A stretch of 64,000 nt of DNA from assembly GCF_001517085.1 (NCBI RefSeq), contig NZ_LRAC01000124.1, positions 62,001 through 126,000 on the forward strand, read 5' to 3'. A program made the position numbers and the translations under genes. Positions within the stretch are counted from its first letter, which is position 1. Each line of letters starts with the position of its first letter. This document shows positions 1 to 8,560 of the stretch, piece after piece. This stretch comes from Paenibacillus sp. DMB5 (GTDB taxonomy: Bacteria; Bacillota; Bacilli; Paenibacillales; Paenibacillaceae). The notes beneath the pieces were generated by a model. The model saw only the letters and a list, made by a program, of their open reading frames with translations. It ran no database searches and was not told where the DNA came from.

Positions 1-555
1 ATACAGCACAGTTACTGTATCATTGGAACGGGCTGTCTGGATAAAGGGGTCCTCATCGTCTGCCCCGGCAATCCAGTCCGGCACATACTCATAACGCGTC
101 TCCACCGGCGGGTCCTGGTCACTAAGCCAATACGGCCCCGGAGGGAAAATCCGGCAGGCAACGGTTACATAAAGCTTCCCTTCAACCGGAAAAATTCGCG
201 GGTCCTCAATGCAGCCGTTCGCATAATTCCGGACCCTGTTTCCTTTAATATCAGTAGTGTACAGCTCATGCTCCTCATAGCCTAACGCCGGCGCGAGAGC
301 CGGTCTGCTAAAGTCGGCATCCCAGGTCTCGCCGCGGTCGCTGCTTTTGGCATAACCCAGAAAAATCGGATACGGATCATGACAGCCTGCTCTCTTCTTC
401 TGCGGCCACGGGCCTGTCGCCCGGAACAGCATATGGATATCATCGGATCCGGGGTCTTTGACGATCGCCGGATTCAGCACCATTTTGTCCGCCCAGGCAC
501 AGCCGGGAACCGGCTCCAGGACAGGATGATCGAGATAACGGAATTGTGGATTCAT
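1..555 (-). CDS. GH130-family glycoside phosphorylase/hydrolase, partial
   Basis: Only the first 185 codons are in the window; the gene continues past base 1. It resembles GH130 beta-propeller enzymes, cytosolic phosphorylases or hydrolases acting on beta-mannosides and related sugars. The sequence shows NGCIEDPRI at residues 113-121, the typical GH130 EDPR signature, and aromatic-rich early blades (MLFRATG at 42-48). The ATG at 555 follows AGGAGG with a 5-base gap, so the start is firm. A promoter lies just upstream. The substrate cannot be told from the N-terminal half. Confidence 0.75.
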   Translation of the reverse strand, partial: MNPQFRYLDHPVLEPVPGCAWADKMVLNPAIVKDPGSDDIHMLFRATGPWPQKKRAGCHDPYPIFLGYAKSSDRGETWDADFSRPALAPALGYEEHELYTTDIKGNRVRNYANGCIEDPRIFPVEGKLYVTVACRIFPPGPYWLSDQDPPVETRYEYVPDWIAGADDEDPFIQTARSNDTVTVLY

Positions 556-631
556 AAGTTCCTCCTTAATAAAGCTGAGAATCGCCTTCATGCTGAGCAC
601 TTCACTTTTCATGCTTCGCACTCACGACCTC

Positions 632-660
632 ACTTTATCACAGAGTTAACAACCTTTCAA
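632..660 (-). promoter_or_regulatory. Sigma-A-type promoter of the GH130 gene
   Basis: On the minus strand, -35 TTGAAA (660-655) and -10 TAAAGT (637-632) are 17 bases apart, about 75 bases upstream of the GH130 start. Found by inspection only. Confidence 0.45.
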
Positions 661-699
661 TTATTTTCAACATTTAATATAAACATTTTTCTAATATAA

Positions 700-1560
700 T
701 TAAACTTCACTGAAACATTCCAGATTTTCCTTTACAAATTCCCGGAATGTCCTCGGTGCCCGCCCGGTCAGCTGCTGAAACTCCCCGCTCACCCGCTGAG
801 CCGTCCCCATTCTGGTCATAAAATACAGCGCAACCGTCACATTCACATAGGCTTTATCGAGTCCCCGCTCTTTGATGTAATACCTTCTATATTTTAGAAA
901 CCCGGGCTTGGCGTACGTGATCTGCCGTCCTGTAGCCTCACTCAGGATCTGCGCCACCTGATAATAGTGAAGCGACTCTGGTCCGGTTAGCGTGTGGGCG
1001 GTATTAGCATATTTCACGGAATCGCCAAGCAGCACAGCGGCAGCAAGCCCGATATCTGCTGCATCAATGAAACTCGTCCTGCTGTTGCCCGCTGGTATGT
1101 AGATCTGATTCTGTTCGCGAATCTCGGCAGCGTGAATGCCCGAAACATTCTGCATAAAAAATCCAGGACGGATGTGCGCATAGGGAATTCCTGCAGCTTC
1201 AATGTATTTTTCAATTTTATAGTGAGGCGGAATAGTGTTCTTCTCGATCCCCATCAGCGACAGAAAGGCGACCAGCCGGATGCCGTGAGCCTTCAAGGCG
1301 TCAATAAAAGGATACAAATCCTCCGGTTTCCCCAGATGCGGCGGACGCATCAGAAATACCCGGTCCACCCCTTCAAGCGCCGTAGCAAACGTAGACGGTT
1401 CTGTAAAATCCAGCCTCACACATACTGCCCGGCCGTGAAACGTTTGCTCCAGCCTGTTCACATCTGTCCCCGCGGCCACCACCTGCTCTCCCCTCTTCAA
1501 AAGCTCCTCCGCCACATAGCTGCCCACATTGCCCGAAGCGCCTGTAACTAATATTTTCAT
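700..1560 (-). CDS. NmrA-type atypical short-chain dehydrogenase (NAD(P)-binding)
   Basis: A 286-residue Rossmann-fold protein of the NmrA / NAD(P)H-binding atypical SDR family, probably a cytosolic oxidoreductase or a redox-sensing protein. The N-terminus has the nucleotide-binding motif TGASGNVG at residues 7-14, followed by the alternating beta/alpha pattern of the family. No classical YxxxK catalytic pair is obvious, as expected for NmrA-like members. Its ATG overlaps the stop of the upstream MarR gene by 4 bases, so the two are translationally coupled. MarR control of a divergent or co-transcribed SDR often goes with responses to electrophiles or antibiotics, but the inducer here is unknown. 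Confidence 0.8.
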   Translation of the reverse strand: MKILVTGASGNVGSYVAEELLKRGEQVVAAGTDVNRLEQTFHGRAVCVRLDFTEPSTFATALEGVDRVFLMRPPHLGKPEDLYPFIDALKAHGIRLVAFLSLMGIEKNTIPPHYKIEKYIEAAGIPYAHIRPGFFMQNVSGIHAAEIREQNQIYIPAGNSRTSFIDAADIGLAAAVLLGDSVKYANTAHTLTGPESLHYYQVAQILSEATGRQITYAKPGFLKYRRYYIKERGLDKAYVNVTVALYFMTRMGTAQRVSGEFQQLTGRAPRTFREFVKENLECFSEV

Positions 1561-1988
1561 GACCGTCCCGTCTCCCTGCTGATGATTTCCGTTGCCTGCT
1601 GCATTAATCCGATAAATTTGGCGAATTCGGCACTGCCCATCTGTTCTTCCAGCAGCTCCATGCTGCGGTAATACTCCGCTGCGGTGGACTCAACGAGCTT
1701 CCGACCCTCTGCTGTCAGAGATACGGTATAGCTTCTCCCGTCTGTCGCTGATGCGGCTTTATGCAGATACTGCTGGCGGATCAGGGAGTTGATCATAACC
1801 GTAACGGACGGCTTGGATATCCTGAAAAAGCTGCTGATCATCAGCGGCGTAACCGGCTCCTCCTGCTTCTCCACAAAGATAAGCACCCCCATCTCACTGG
1901 ACCTGACGGGAATATCCTTTTTCACATTCATCTGCTGCCGGCAAAATAAACCGATGATCTCCGCACTCCTCACCGTACTCTCTTTCAT
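1557..1988 (-). CDS. MarR-family transcriptional regulator
   Basis: A 143-residue winged-helix regulator, first gene of a two-gene operon with the NmrA-type SDR. The central DNA-binding region (PVTPLMISSFFRISKPSV, then a wing with YTVSLTAEGRKLV) is typical of MarR proteins, which bind as dimers and release DNA on binding small phenolic ligands or on oxidation. An upstream in-frame GTG exists at 1994, but GAGGTG sits 5 bases before the ATG at 1988 and would overlap the GTG, so the ATG is chosen. An inverted repeat just upstream is a likely self-operator. Confidence 0.82.
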   Translation of the reverse strand: MKESTVRSAEIIGLFCRQQMNVKKDIPVRSSEMGVLIFVEKQEEPVTPLMISSFFRISKPSVTVMINSLIRQQYLHKAASATDGRSYTVSLTAEGRKLVESTAAEYYRSMELLEEQMGSAEFAKFIGLMQQATEIISRETGRS

Positions 1989-2002
1989 ATGCACACCTCA
2001 TT

Positions 2003-2021
2003 TAGTTAGTCTGGTTAACTA
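2003..2021. promoter_or_regulatory. Candidate MarR operator
   Basis: Inverted repeat TAGTTA-N7-TAACTA, 15 to 33 bases upstream of the MarR start. Position and symmetry fit autoregulation; this is inference. Confidence 0.45.
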
Positions 2022-2091
2022 TATTATTGTACTTCTGCTTTCCTTCTGTCAAATGAATTAAATACCATTCTTGCTGATGTAAAAATAAAGC

Positions 2092-2134
2092 AGCGGCAGA
2101 CTATGACTTATAAATAGAGTCTTAGTCTGCCGCT
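2092..2134. repeat. Long perfect hairpin between divergent genes
   Basis: Arms AGCGGCAGACTA (2092-2103) and TAGTCTGCCGCT (2123-2134) pair over 12 bp. After one mismatch, GACT/AGTC extends the stem by 4 bp, leaving a 9-base AT-rich loop. It lies between the divergently read MarR and GNAT genes, so it is not an obvious terminator for either. Function unknown. Confidence 0.6.
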
Positions 2135-2271
2135 CGTTTAGACTGAGTAAATAAAGTACCAGACAGTCGAGGCATTAGCTAACGGGCAGATTTTTCGAAT
2201 ATAATCGTTTTATCCCATTATAAAATCAGCTTTTAATTTAAAATAAAAGAAAAATAAAGAAGAGGTGCTTT

Positions 2272-2778
2272 ATGACTGAAATAACTATCCGTATGTTAAA
2301 TGAGAGTGATCCCGAAGTTATTTCCGAGGCATTCCATAATCAAGGTTGGGAAAAGCCTATCGATCTTTTCCTAAAATATTTAGAAGAACAAAAAAAAGAG
2401 CAGCGAGTCACGTTGGTAGCTGAGCTTAAAGGTGGTTTTGCGGGTTATGTCAATGTAAAATGGCAATCAGATTACCCCTATTTTAAAGAGCATCGTATAC
2501 CAGAAATCCAGGATTTTAACGTACTGATTAAGTATCGACGAAGTGGAATAGGTACCTTGTTAATGGATAAATCAGAAGAAATAATTAGAGAACAATCAGA
2601 AATCTCCGGTCTTGGTGTAGGCTTATTCAGTGATTATGGGGCTGCACAATCCTTATACGTCAATCGCGGATATGTTCCGGATGGCAAAGGAATTTTTAAA
2701 AACGGCGAGTACCTACAATATGGTCAGCAGGTGCTTATAGATGACGATCTTAATTTATTTTTTGTTAAAACATTATGA
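2272..2778 (+). CDS. GNAT-family N-acetyltransferase
   Basis: A 168-residue acetyl-CoA-dependent acetyltransferase of the GNAT fold. The acetyl-CoA binding region is YRRSGIGTLLMDKSEE near residues 88-103 (R-x-x-G-x-G pattern), followed by the beta-bulge GLGVGLFSDYGAAQSLYVNRGY, where the C-terminal GNAT motif is expected. The start is supported by GAGGTG upstream. The substrate is not predictable. The gene and its surroundings to about 3.8 kb are clearly more AT-rich than the flanking DNA, which suggests separate origin. Confidence 0.8.
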   Translation: MTEITIRMLNESDPEVISEAFHNQGWEKPIDLFLKYLEEQKKEQRVTLVAELKGGFAGYVNVKWQSDYPYFKEHRIPEIQDFNVLIKYRRSGIGTLLMDKSEEIIREQSEISGLGVGLFSDYGAAQSLYVNRGYVPDGKGIFKNGEYLQYGQQVLIDDDLNLFFVKTL

Positions 2779-3129
2779 TGTGAAGATAGACTTTTAAGCA
2801 AAACTCAACTAGATATTCAAGTAAACGGAAAACGTTAGTATAATAAACCAACAGTAGTCTAGGACTTTTTTCCAGTTCACGACAGCAGCTGGTTTTTTAT
2901 ATTGAAGCCTCAAAACGAGCTCTTTTGGAATTAACTAGTGAACAATATGCGTCAAATGCGACATAAAACCTCCACTTATCTTTTTCAACTAAATATCCTG
3001 CCCTTTAACACAATATTCCGCACAATGCATCGTAATCGGACTGCCCCGTTTGTTCAATTAGGACTTCTACAAAAAAACGTTAATTTTCCTGTATCAAAGC
3101 ACCTGTTAGTTAAAGAAGCAGTATCAATA
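2779..3129. other. Intergenic, AT-rich, no gene seen
   Basis: No convincing gene on either strand. A small GC stem ahead of a T run near 2870-2898 (CCAG...CTGG then TTTTTT) may terminate the acetyltransferase transcript, but the stem is only about 4 bp. Open frames here are short and unrelated to known families. Confidence 0.4.
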
Positions 3130-3588
3130 TTAGGCATTATTTTTAATAAGGATTTGGTTGTTAATATGATGTTCCATATGTTCAAGATAATCTTTTACGA
3201 GCCACCCTAATGTTTTCTGTTGATTATTTCCTATATCACAAAGATTTGATAATCTCTCTTTTGGGATATTCGATATAGTATTTATGATTTGCTTATTTAA
3301 GGCTAAAAAAAGGTTTAATATCTCATCAAGTGGTCTTTCTTGATAATGCTGAAGTATTACCCATTGGTTTTGATTATATGATTGGAGGACAAATGGTTGT
3401 TCTTCGTACTGAATCATTATAAACCTATTAATATTATTTATTGCAGAGTCGCATAGATGTCCTAAAATCTCTTTTTTGGACCATTTATTTGGTAATGGGC
3501 GATTTGATATTTCTGTTCCTGACATTGAGTTATATACCTTCGGTAATGTTTGTATCCAGTGGTTTATTCCATTAATTATATCTTCCAC
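3130..3588 (-). CDS. DinB-family putative metal-dependent protein
   Basis: A 152-residue four-helix-bundle protein of the DinB/DinB_2 superfamily. These proteins bind a divalent metal through three histidines; many are thiol-dependent S-transferases or of unknown function. The likely metal ligands are the His of GHLCDSA (near residue 45) and the pair in EHMEHH near the C-terminus. GTG start with GGAGTGAAGG upstream. Composition is AT-rich, like the GNAT gene to its left. No operon partner. Confidence 0.72.
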   Translation of the reverse strand: MEDIINGINHWIQTLPKVYNSMSGTEISNRPLPNKWSKKEILGHLCDSAINNINRFIMIQYEEQPFVLQSYNQNQWVILQHYQERPLDEILNLFLALNKQIINTISNIPKERLSNLCDIGNNQQKTLGWLVKDYLEHMEHHINNQILIKNNA

Positions 3589-3804
3589 ACGCCTTCACTC
3601 CTTCAATATGTATCTAAAAAACAATATTCCACTGAAGACATTAATATCCCTTCTTAAACTAACCTGCCCGTTACCTCAACAAAGACAACCGATCGATAAG
3701 ACCGGCTGCCTACTTGTTTTTATTTTCAGCTAACGTTGTCTATTGAAGTCTTAGTCTTGTCTGATTCCGATTCTGGAAAGGCTTAAATTATGAAATCGGC
3801 TCCT

Positions 3805-4545
3805 TTACCAAGGCAGCGTCTCCCCGGCGTAATCAATCAGAGCCAGTCCTTCCCCGGCATAGCCGGAATCAAGCCGCTGCTCCACAAGCTTCAAGATACT
3901 CTCGGCGGACTCGTCCGGTGTCAGCTTTCCCGCTGTATCCAGCTTGCCCTGCATATAGGTCTGGACATGACCGGGATGAATGACCATCACCTTGCCGCCC
4001 TTGGGGGCAATCTGGTTGTGAATCAGATGGGACTGCATATTGAGCGCCGCCTTGGACATGCAATAGGCATACCAGGCGTTCCGCCAGCAGCTGCCGATGC
4101 TGCCTGCCTCGGAGGAGATGTTGACGATGAGCTTATGTTCACTCCGCAAAAGAGGCTGAATTAGCCCGTTCGACATCCTCAATGCTCCCAGCGCATTCAC
4201 GCGGAACACCTGATCTATCTCCTCAAAATCCAGCTCGTCCTCAATCGTCGCCTGCATATCCCCTAATATAGCCCCGTTATTGATCAGAATATCCAGCCGG
4301 TCGGTGACCGCCGCCACAGTTTTCAGCGCTCTGCTGACACTGTCAGCATCGCTGATATCAAGCGGAACACGCTTCAGACGTCCCTCACTTAACTCCTCCA
4401 GCCGCTCCAATTCACTCCCTGCTCCGGTGTTTCCGGCTCCGGCATATTGTCCGGCAAATACATGATATCCTTGTCCCAGCAGTCCCTTAACCAGGCTGAG
4501 CCCGACTCCCCGGTCTGCTCCTGTAACGAATGCCCATTGTAGCAA
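3805..4545 (-). CDS. Short-chain dehydrogenase/reductase (classical SDR)
   Basis: A 246-residue classical SDR using NAD(P)H. Visible motifs: TGADRGVG cofactor loop at residues 8-15, INNGA in the NNAG position, and the catalytic Ser (NISSEAGS) and Tyr-Lys (YCMSK) residues. The frame stays open far upstream, but AAGGAGG ends 8 bases before the TTG at 4545 and the coding pattern starts there, so TTG is taken as the start. The stop of the toroid gene lies 35 bases upstream, so the two probably share a transcript. Substrate unknown. Confidence 0.85.
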   Translation of the reverse strand: MLQWAFVTGADRGVGLSLVKGLLGQGYHVFAGQYAGAGNTGAGSELERLEELSEGRLKRVPLDISDADSVSRALKTVAAVTDRLDILINNGAILGDMQATIEDELDFEEIDQVFRVNALGALRMSNGLIQPLLRSEHKLIVNISSEAGSIGSCWRNAWYAYCMSKAALNMQSHLIHNQIAPKGGKVMVIHPGHVQTYMQGKLDTAGKLTPDESAESILKLVEQRLDSGYAGEGLALIDYAGETLPW

Positions 4546-4580
4546 CTTTATCTCCTCCTTTTGACTAATCACAATTCCTG

Positions 4581-5591
4581 TCAGATAAAAGGACGCCGGT
4601 CCAGCACTTTGTTCAGTACCCGGTCCGCCTGTACCTGCTCCGGCAGCACGGACTGCACGATGGCTAGGGCGCACACGCTGCCGCACAAGGTATGCAGGTC
4701 TTCATACACCTCGTCAGCCGGTTCTTCCGCGCACATAGCAATAAACTCCAGCAAATGTTCGCCGATAGCCTGAACCATTTCCTTAAGCTCCTCCGCCCTG
4801 TGGCTGGTCTGCTCTATTACACTCACTACGAGGTACAGCACGTCCAGCTCCACAAAAGAGAAATTACCCTTAGAGAGCTGAATCTGCCCGGATTGGAACA
4901 AGCTTAGGCAGGTATCTGCCAGCTGCTCCGGATAACGGAGCCGGCGCTTGCGGTAATCCTGGTTGAACAGGTAATGGAAGGAGCCGGCCAGATGATGGAA
5001 CAGCGGCGCTCCGTCGTCAGCAGCGCAATCCCCGCTGCCCGTTATTGCTCCTTGCCGCCACAGGCCTGTCTCTGGATCAGCCTCATTCCAGAGCCAGTCA
5101 AAATACCAGTCCTCCCACGCTTTGTCCGCTTCTTCGGCCAGCACCAGCGCAGCGTAGACTCCTGCACCTTTGGTTGACTCGCCCCATGGCTGATGCTTCC
5201 AGTCCAGACCGTCCAGAAAAGCAGTCAGCCCGGAACGCTCCTTAAGAGGATGTAGCGCTTTCAACGGATACAGCGGCTTGGCATCCAGCAGCTCCAGCGC
5301 CGAGATGGCAAATGCCGTGCTGTGGATGGCATGATGCCCCGCCCCTGGGAACATTCCGTCTTCTTCCCGCTGGAAGCCCTGCAGTGTCCGGCTCAGCCCG
5401 CCATACTCCGCGCTTCCCGGAGCAGGCAGCTCCCCGAGCGTGTACAGCAGAATCGCCGCATCGGCCGTTCCATACAGCTCTGCGTCATGCGGCGGGTCGG
5501 CCAGCATCCGACGGTATCCGCCCGGCTGGCCGGTACTATGGGCAGCAAGGGTGCAGAGCACCTTTTGTATAAACGGCTCTATATTAACCAT
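4581..5591 (-). CDS. Hypothetical protein with alpha/alpha-toroid (terpenoid cyclase/prenyltransferase-like) fold
   Basis: A 336-residue protein with repeated helical pairs and Trp/Gly-rich turns (GFQREEDGMFPG, GLWRQGAI), like the toroid shared by squalene cyclases and protein prenyltransferases. I do not see the DxDD motif of squalene-hopene cyclases, so the catalytic role is unknown. The ATG at 5591 is preferred over the TTG at 5600 because AAGGAGG lies only 2 bases from the TTG. It precedes the SDR gene by 35 bases. A second, unrelated toroid-type protein occurs at 37121-38071. Confidence 0.55.
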   Translation of the reverse strand: MVNIEPFIQKVLCTLAAHSTGQPGGYRRMLADPPHDAELYGTADAAILLYTLGELPAPGSAEYGGLSRTLQGFQREEDGMFPGAGHHAIHSTAFAISALELLDAKPLYPLKALHPLKERSGLTAFLDGLDWKHQPWGESTKGAGVYAALVLAEEADKAWEDWYFDWLWNEADPETGLWRQGAITGSGDCAADDGAPLFHHLAGSFHYLFNQDYRKRRLRYPEQLADTCLSLFQSGQIQLSKGNFSFVELDVLYLVVSVIEQTSHRAEELKEMVQAIGEHLLEFIAMCAEEPADEVYEDLHTLCGSVCALAIVQSVLPEQVQADRVLNKVLDRRPFI

Positions 5592-5769
5592 GTTTGGCAA
5601 TGCCTCCTTAATTGAGCTTCATCTATTACATTGTAGAGGATTGACCCTGAGGCAGATATAATCTAATGGCCGTTGTTTATGGCATAATGACAGATCATGC
5701 TCATTTAAAAAGAACATGCATTGGTTTTGGCTGTATGGTTGTTGTGATGGTTGGTTGTATGATGGTTGG

Positions 5770-5951
5770 TTGTACTTTGTACAACAGATTTATCTTTTGG
5801 ATGCCGAAAAAGTGATTCTATTGCATTTTGTACAATTGATTTCCGGAAAATAGAGATAAAGCTCCAAAAATTAAAGAATCTGCTGTACAAAATACAGCAG
5901 ATTCTGTCCTCAGACCGATTTAACCATGATCTGTTGTACAAAGTGCAACAG
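5770..5951. repeat. Array of GTACAA-centred palindromes with about 51-base period
   Basis: GTACAA occurs at 5779, 5830, 5885 and 5936 (spacings 51, 55, 51). Three copies are hairpins: TTGTAC-TTT-GTACAA (5770-5784), a perfect 13-bp stem at 5875-5905, and CTGTTGTAC-AAA-GTGCAACAG (5931-5951). Copies are followed by related ACAGATT or CAGCAGATT text. It fills most of the 448-base gap 5592-6039, where I find no credible gene. Confidence 0.6.
5863..5905 (-). terminator. Possible terminator of the exported-protein operon
   Basis: Read on the minus strand, the 13-bp hairpin at 5905-5875 is followed by TTTAATTTTT. It is the first strong hairpin downstream of the gene ending at 6040. It is also a unit of the repeat array, so the terminator role is tentative. 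Confidence 0.4.
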
Positions 5952-6039
5952 AATGTCTCCTCACCTCATACTTGATATGGCCGCAGCGCCATCTGCCCTC
6001 ATGCTTGCCATAACCTCAGCAATGAGCGCCTGAGACTGC

Positions 6040-7116
6040 TCACTTCCCTGCCGCATCATAAATCAGGCAGCGCAAGGCCTGATTCGGATAACGGAGCTCT
6101 GCCGTATAGCTGCTCCCGTCTTCCAGCAGCAGCTTCACGGCGACCATCCCGCGCTTGTTGTTAACCGCGGTATCAGTCAGGCTTGCCTTGACGATTGCCC
6201 GCTTTTCCCCCTGCTTGTTCATCACGATCTGGGTAGCCTTGTGAATCCAGCTGGCATCCTTCGCAATGCGGTTTGCAGCTGCGTCATCAATGGGTGTTCT
6301 GTTCAGCACCCCATTGATGACCGTCGTATCCAGCACATCGCCGTTCTTGGCGTCAATAATCACGTGGTACTCCTGAAATTCCTTCCCCTGCCCGTGCAGG
6401 GTGCCGGCTTTGTATGGAGCCGAATGCACAGTCCAGGTTAGCTGCTTGTCCGCTCCTAGCTCAGCCAGAAGGGTCTTTGTCTCCAGCTTGGAAACATCGG
6501 CATCGAACAGTTTGTTTACACTTTCTGCAGCCAGCCGCTTCGCTTCAGTCTCGCTGATGTCCTGCGCCACGGGCGGGGCAGTCACATTGTGCCGGGCAGC
6601 GATATAATTCAGCCGGTAGGACCAGTCAATCAGCTGCAGCAGCTCTTCGTCAGTCATTGTCCGTTCCGGGTAGGTGTACGTGTGCGTCTCTAAATCCACA
6701 TACACCTCTGCCTGTCCGGCCTTAAGCGGCAGCGGCTGCTCCGGGCGGAGCCCTTCATACACATATTTATCTTCCAGCACCAGTCTGCGTTTTATTTCTG
6801 CTTCGGTTATCTCCCTGCCCGAGATGCCGGGTTCAAGCCCGGGCTTATTGATGTAATCGTAAATCTGCTCAATCTGCGCTTCGCTCATATCTTTAAGCAG
6901 ATCAGCTGTTACCGTAGATACCGGAGCCGGTGCTTCCACCTTCAATACAGGAATTGCACTTCCTGACGCTGCGGGCTGAACCTTGGCCTGAACGGCCGGA
7001 CCGTTCCCTGCAATGACCTGCGAATTCACAATGCCGGGGACGAGAAAAGCACTTAAGGCAAGCACGCCTCCTGAGAATAGAACAACGGCTCCGGCATACA
7101 TTTTCTTTTTGTTCAA
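6040..7116 (-). CDS. Membrane-anchored/exported protein with PepSY-like C-terminal region
   Basis: A 358-residue protein with an N-terminal hydrophobic segment (about residues 7-28: AGAVVLFSGGVLALSAFLVPG) and then an extracytoplasmic part. The segment near residues 180-290 (EAKRLAAESVNKLF, then YHVIIDAKNGDVLDTTVI) has the strand-turn pattern of PepSY-type domains, often found in proteins acting beside two-component systems. An ATG at 7131 overlaps the GGAGG that should serve as the binding site. The TTG at 7116, 8 bases after GGAGG, is therefore taken as start. Third gene of the response regulator/kinase operon. Exact role unknown. Confidence 0.6.
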   Translation of the reverse strand: MNKKKMYAGAVVLFSGGVLALSAFLVPGIVNSQVIAGNGPAVQAKVQPAASGSAIPVLKVEAPAPVSTVTADLLKDMSEAQIEQIYDYINKPGLEPGISGREITEAEIKRRLVLEDKYVYEGLRPEQPLPLKAGQAEVYVDLETHTYTYPERTMTDEELLQLIDWSYRLNYIAARHNVTAPPVAQDISETEAKRLAAESVNKLFDADVSKLETKTLLAELGADKQLTWTVHSAPYKAGTLHGQGKEFQEYHVIIDAKNGDVLDTTVINGVLNRTPIDDAAANRIAKDASWIHKATQIVMNKQGEKRAIVKASLTDTAVNNKRGMVAVKLLLEDGSSYTAELRYPNQALRCLIYDAAGK

Positions 7117-7176
7117 TTGAATGACCTCCATCGGGATCTGGGATGTTTAATCTGTCTATACCTTAATCCCGGGATG

Positions 7177-8559
7177 TTATAGAGTAGGAGGCCAGTTGTT
7201 ATGGAGTTGTAAAATAAGCCGGATGCTTGTCCCTTGCCCGGGCACAGACTCCAGCTCAATCCGGGCCTGATGCGCCTCGGCAATCTGCCGGCATAAGGAC
7301 AGACCAAGCCCGGCGTTACCGTACAGGCGCGAACGCGCCGGGTCTGCCCGGTAGAATGGCTCGAAGGCGCGTTTACTCTGCTCCGCCGTCATTCCGCTGC
7401 CGCTATCGCGCACCTCCAGCACAGCTTCTCCATTCTGCTCATAGGCGAGCAGGCGTATCGGACTGCCCGGCTGGGAGGCGTGAACCGCATTCTCGATCAG
7501 GTTCACCAGAAAGGATGCCAGCAGATCGGCATCTCCACGCACGGCTTGAATGGAGCTTTCTATCTCCAGCGGAATGCCGCGCTCTTTTAATCTATGCTCC
7601 TCTGTCTGCCTCACCGCCTCGAACAGACCGGATACCTCCACTTCGGAAAGTTCCAGAGGCTGGTGCCGGAGAACGGACAAATCCAGCAGCTTAAAGGCCA
7701 GATTCTTCAGCCGGACTGTTTCGCTCCAGATGTAACGGCCGGCCTTGATCTGTTCTTCCTGTCCGATGTTGGCCGAGGTAAGAAACTCCGCAAAGCCCTG
7801 CATGCTCGTCAGCGGTGTGCGCAGCTCATGGGCCAGATTATCGACCATCCGCTGCTTCTCCTCCGCCATATCGGAGAGCTCGGTCATGCGCTGCTCCACT
7901 GCAGCAGCCATCCGGTTGAAGTGAACCGCGAGCTCCCCGAATTCATCCCTGCTGCGCAGCTCCACCCGGTTCGAATAGTCGCCTTCGGCGATCGTGCGGG
8001 CGGTCTCTGACAGCTGCTTCAGAGGCTTCGTCAGCCGTCGGATCAGCAGGTAGAGCAGCAGCGCCAGCACCGGTCCGGCAATCCAGTTGATCAGCACGAA
8101 GAAACGGTTCAGCTCCTGCTGCTGGGCATATAGCCCGCTGATATCGCGGTTATAGGTCAGCTCCAGATCCTGGTACGGAGCAGGCAGCGGCATCGATAAC
8201 CGGATTGCCTGTTCACCCACCTCATCCATGCCGCCAGCCTGGCCGCCTCGGGGGCTGGGATAAACCAATCTCCCATTCTCCCGCAGTTCAAGGCCGATTC
8301 CCTGGCCGCGGTAATAATCCCCGTACGACTGCGCCACGCTGGCCAGCAGGACAGGAGTAAGGGTATTGCCACGTGCACGGATCGAATCGAGATTTTCAAA
8401 TATGTTGTTTGCGATTAACGTCTGCTCGCTCGCCGCCCGTCTGGTTTCGCTGTCCATATTCAGCTGCCAGCTTTTTTTCATCACCATAATGACACTTACA
8501 TCAAGGGCAACAATAAAAAGAACAAGTACGGCGAGCAGAATCTTATGCCAGAACCGCAT
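7177..8559 (-). CDS. Sensor histidine kinase (HAMP, HisKA, HATPase_c)
   Basis: A 460-residue membrane kinase paired with the OmpR-type regulator upstream. Membrane segments lie near residues 7-27 and 153-173 and enclose an extracellular sensor of about 125 residues. HAMP follows (about 173-225), then the dimerisation/phosphorylation box LAHELRTPL with His244. The ATPase domain shows N-box NLIENAVHAS, DSGSGM and GNAGLGLSLC. The frame is open upstream into the regulator, but the ATG at 8559, directly after the regulator's stop at 8561, fits the first membrane helix. Signal unknown; the exported protein downstream is a candidate accessory factor. Confidence 0.9.
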   Translation of the reverse strand: MRFWHKILLAVLVLFIVALDVSVIMVMKKSWQLNMDSETRRAASEQTLIANNIFENLDSIRARGNTLTPVLLASVAQSYGDYYRGQGIGLELRENGRLVYPSPRGGQAGGMDEVGEQAIRLSMPLPAPYQDLELTYNRDISGLYAQQQELNRFFVLINWIAGPVLALLLYLLIRRLTKPLKQLSETARTIAEGDYSNRVELRSRDEFGELAVHFNRMAAAVEQRMTELSDMAEEKQRMVDNLAHELRTPLTSMQGFAEFLTSANIGQEEQIKAGRYIWSETVRLKNLAFKLLDLSVLRHQPLELSEVEVSGLFEAVRQTEEHRLKERGIPLEIESSIQAVRGDADLLASFLVNLIENAVHASQPGSPIRLLAYEQNGEAVLEVRDSGSGMTAEQSKRAFEPFYRADPARSRLYGNAGLGLSLCRQIAEAHQARIELESVPGQGTSIRLILQLHNNWPPTL

Positions 8560-8560
8560 G

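Noticed and set aside
2938..3210. A 90-codon frame on the plus strand
   Set aside because: It overlaps the DinB gene on the other strand, has no ribosome binding site, and its sequence has no domain pattern.
5705..5975. Open reading frames on both strands through the GTACAA array
   Set aside because: The frames are a by-product of the repeat, which has a period divisible by three in part. They lack ribosome binding sites and resemble no protein family.
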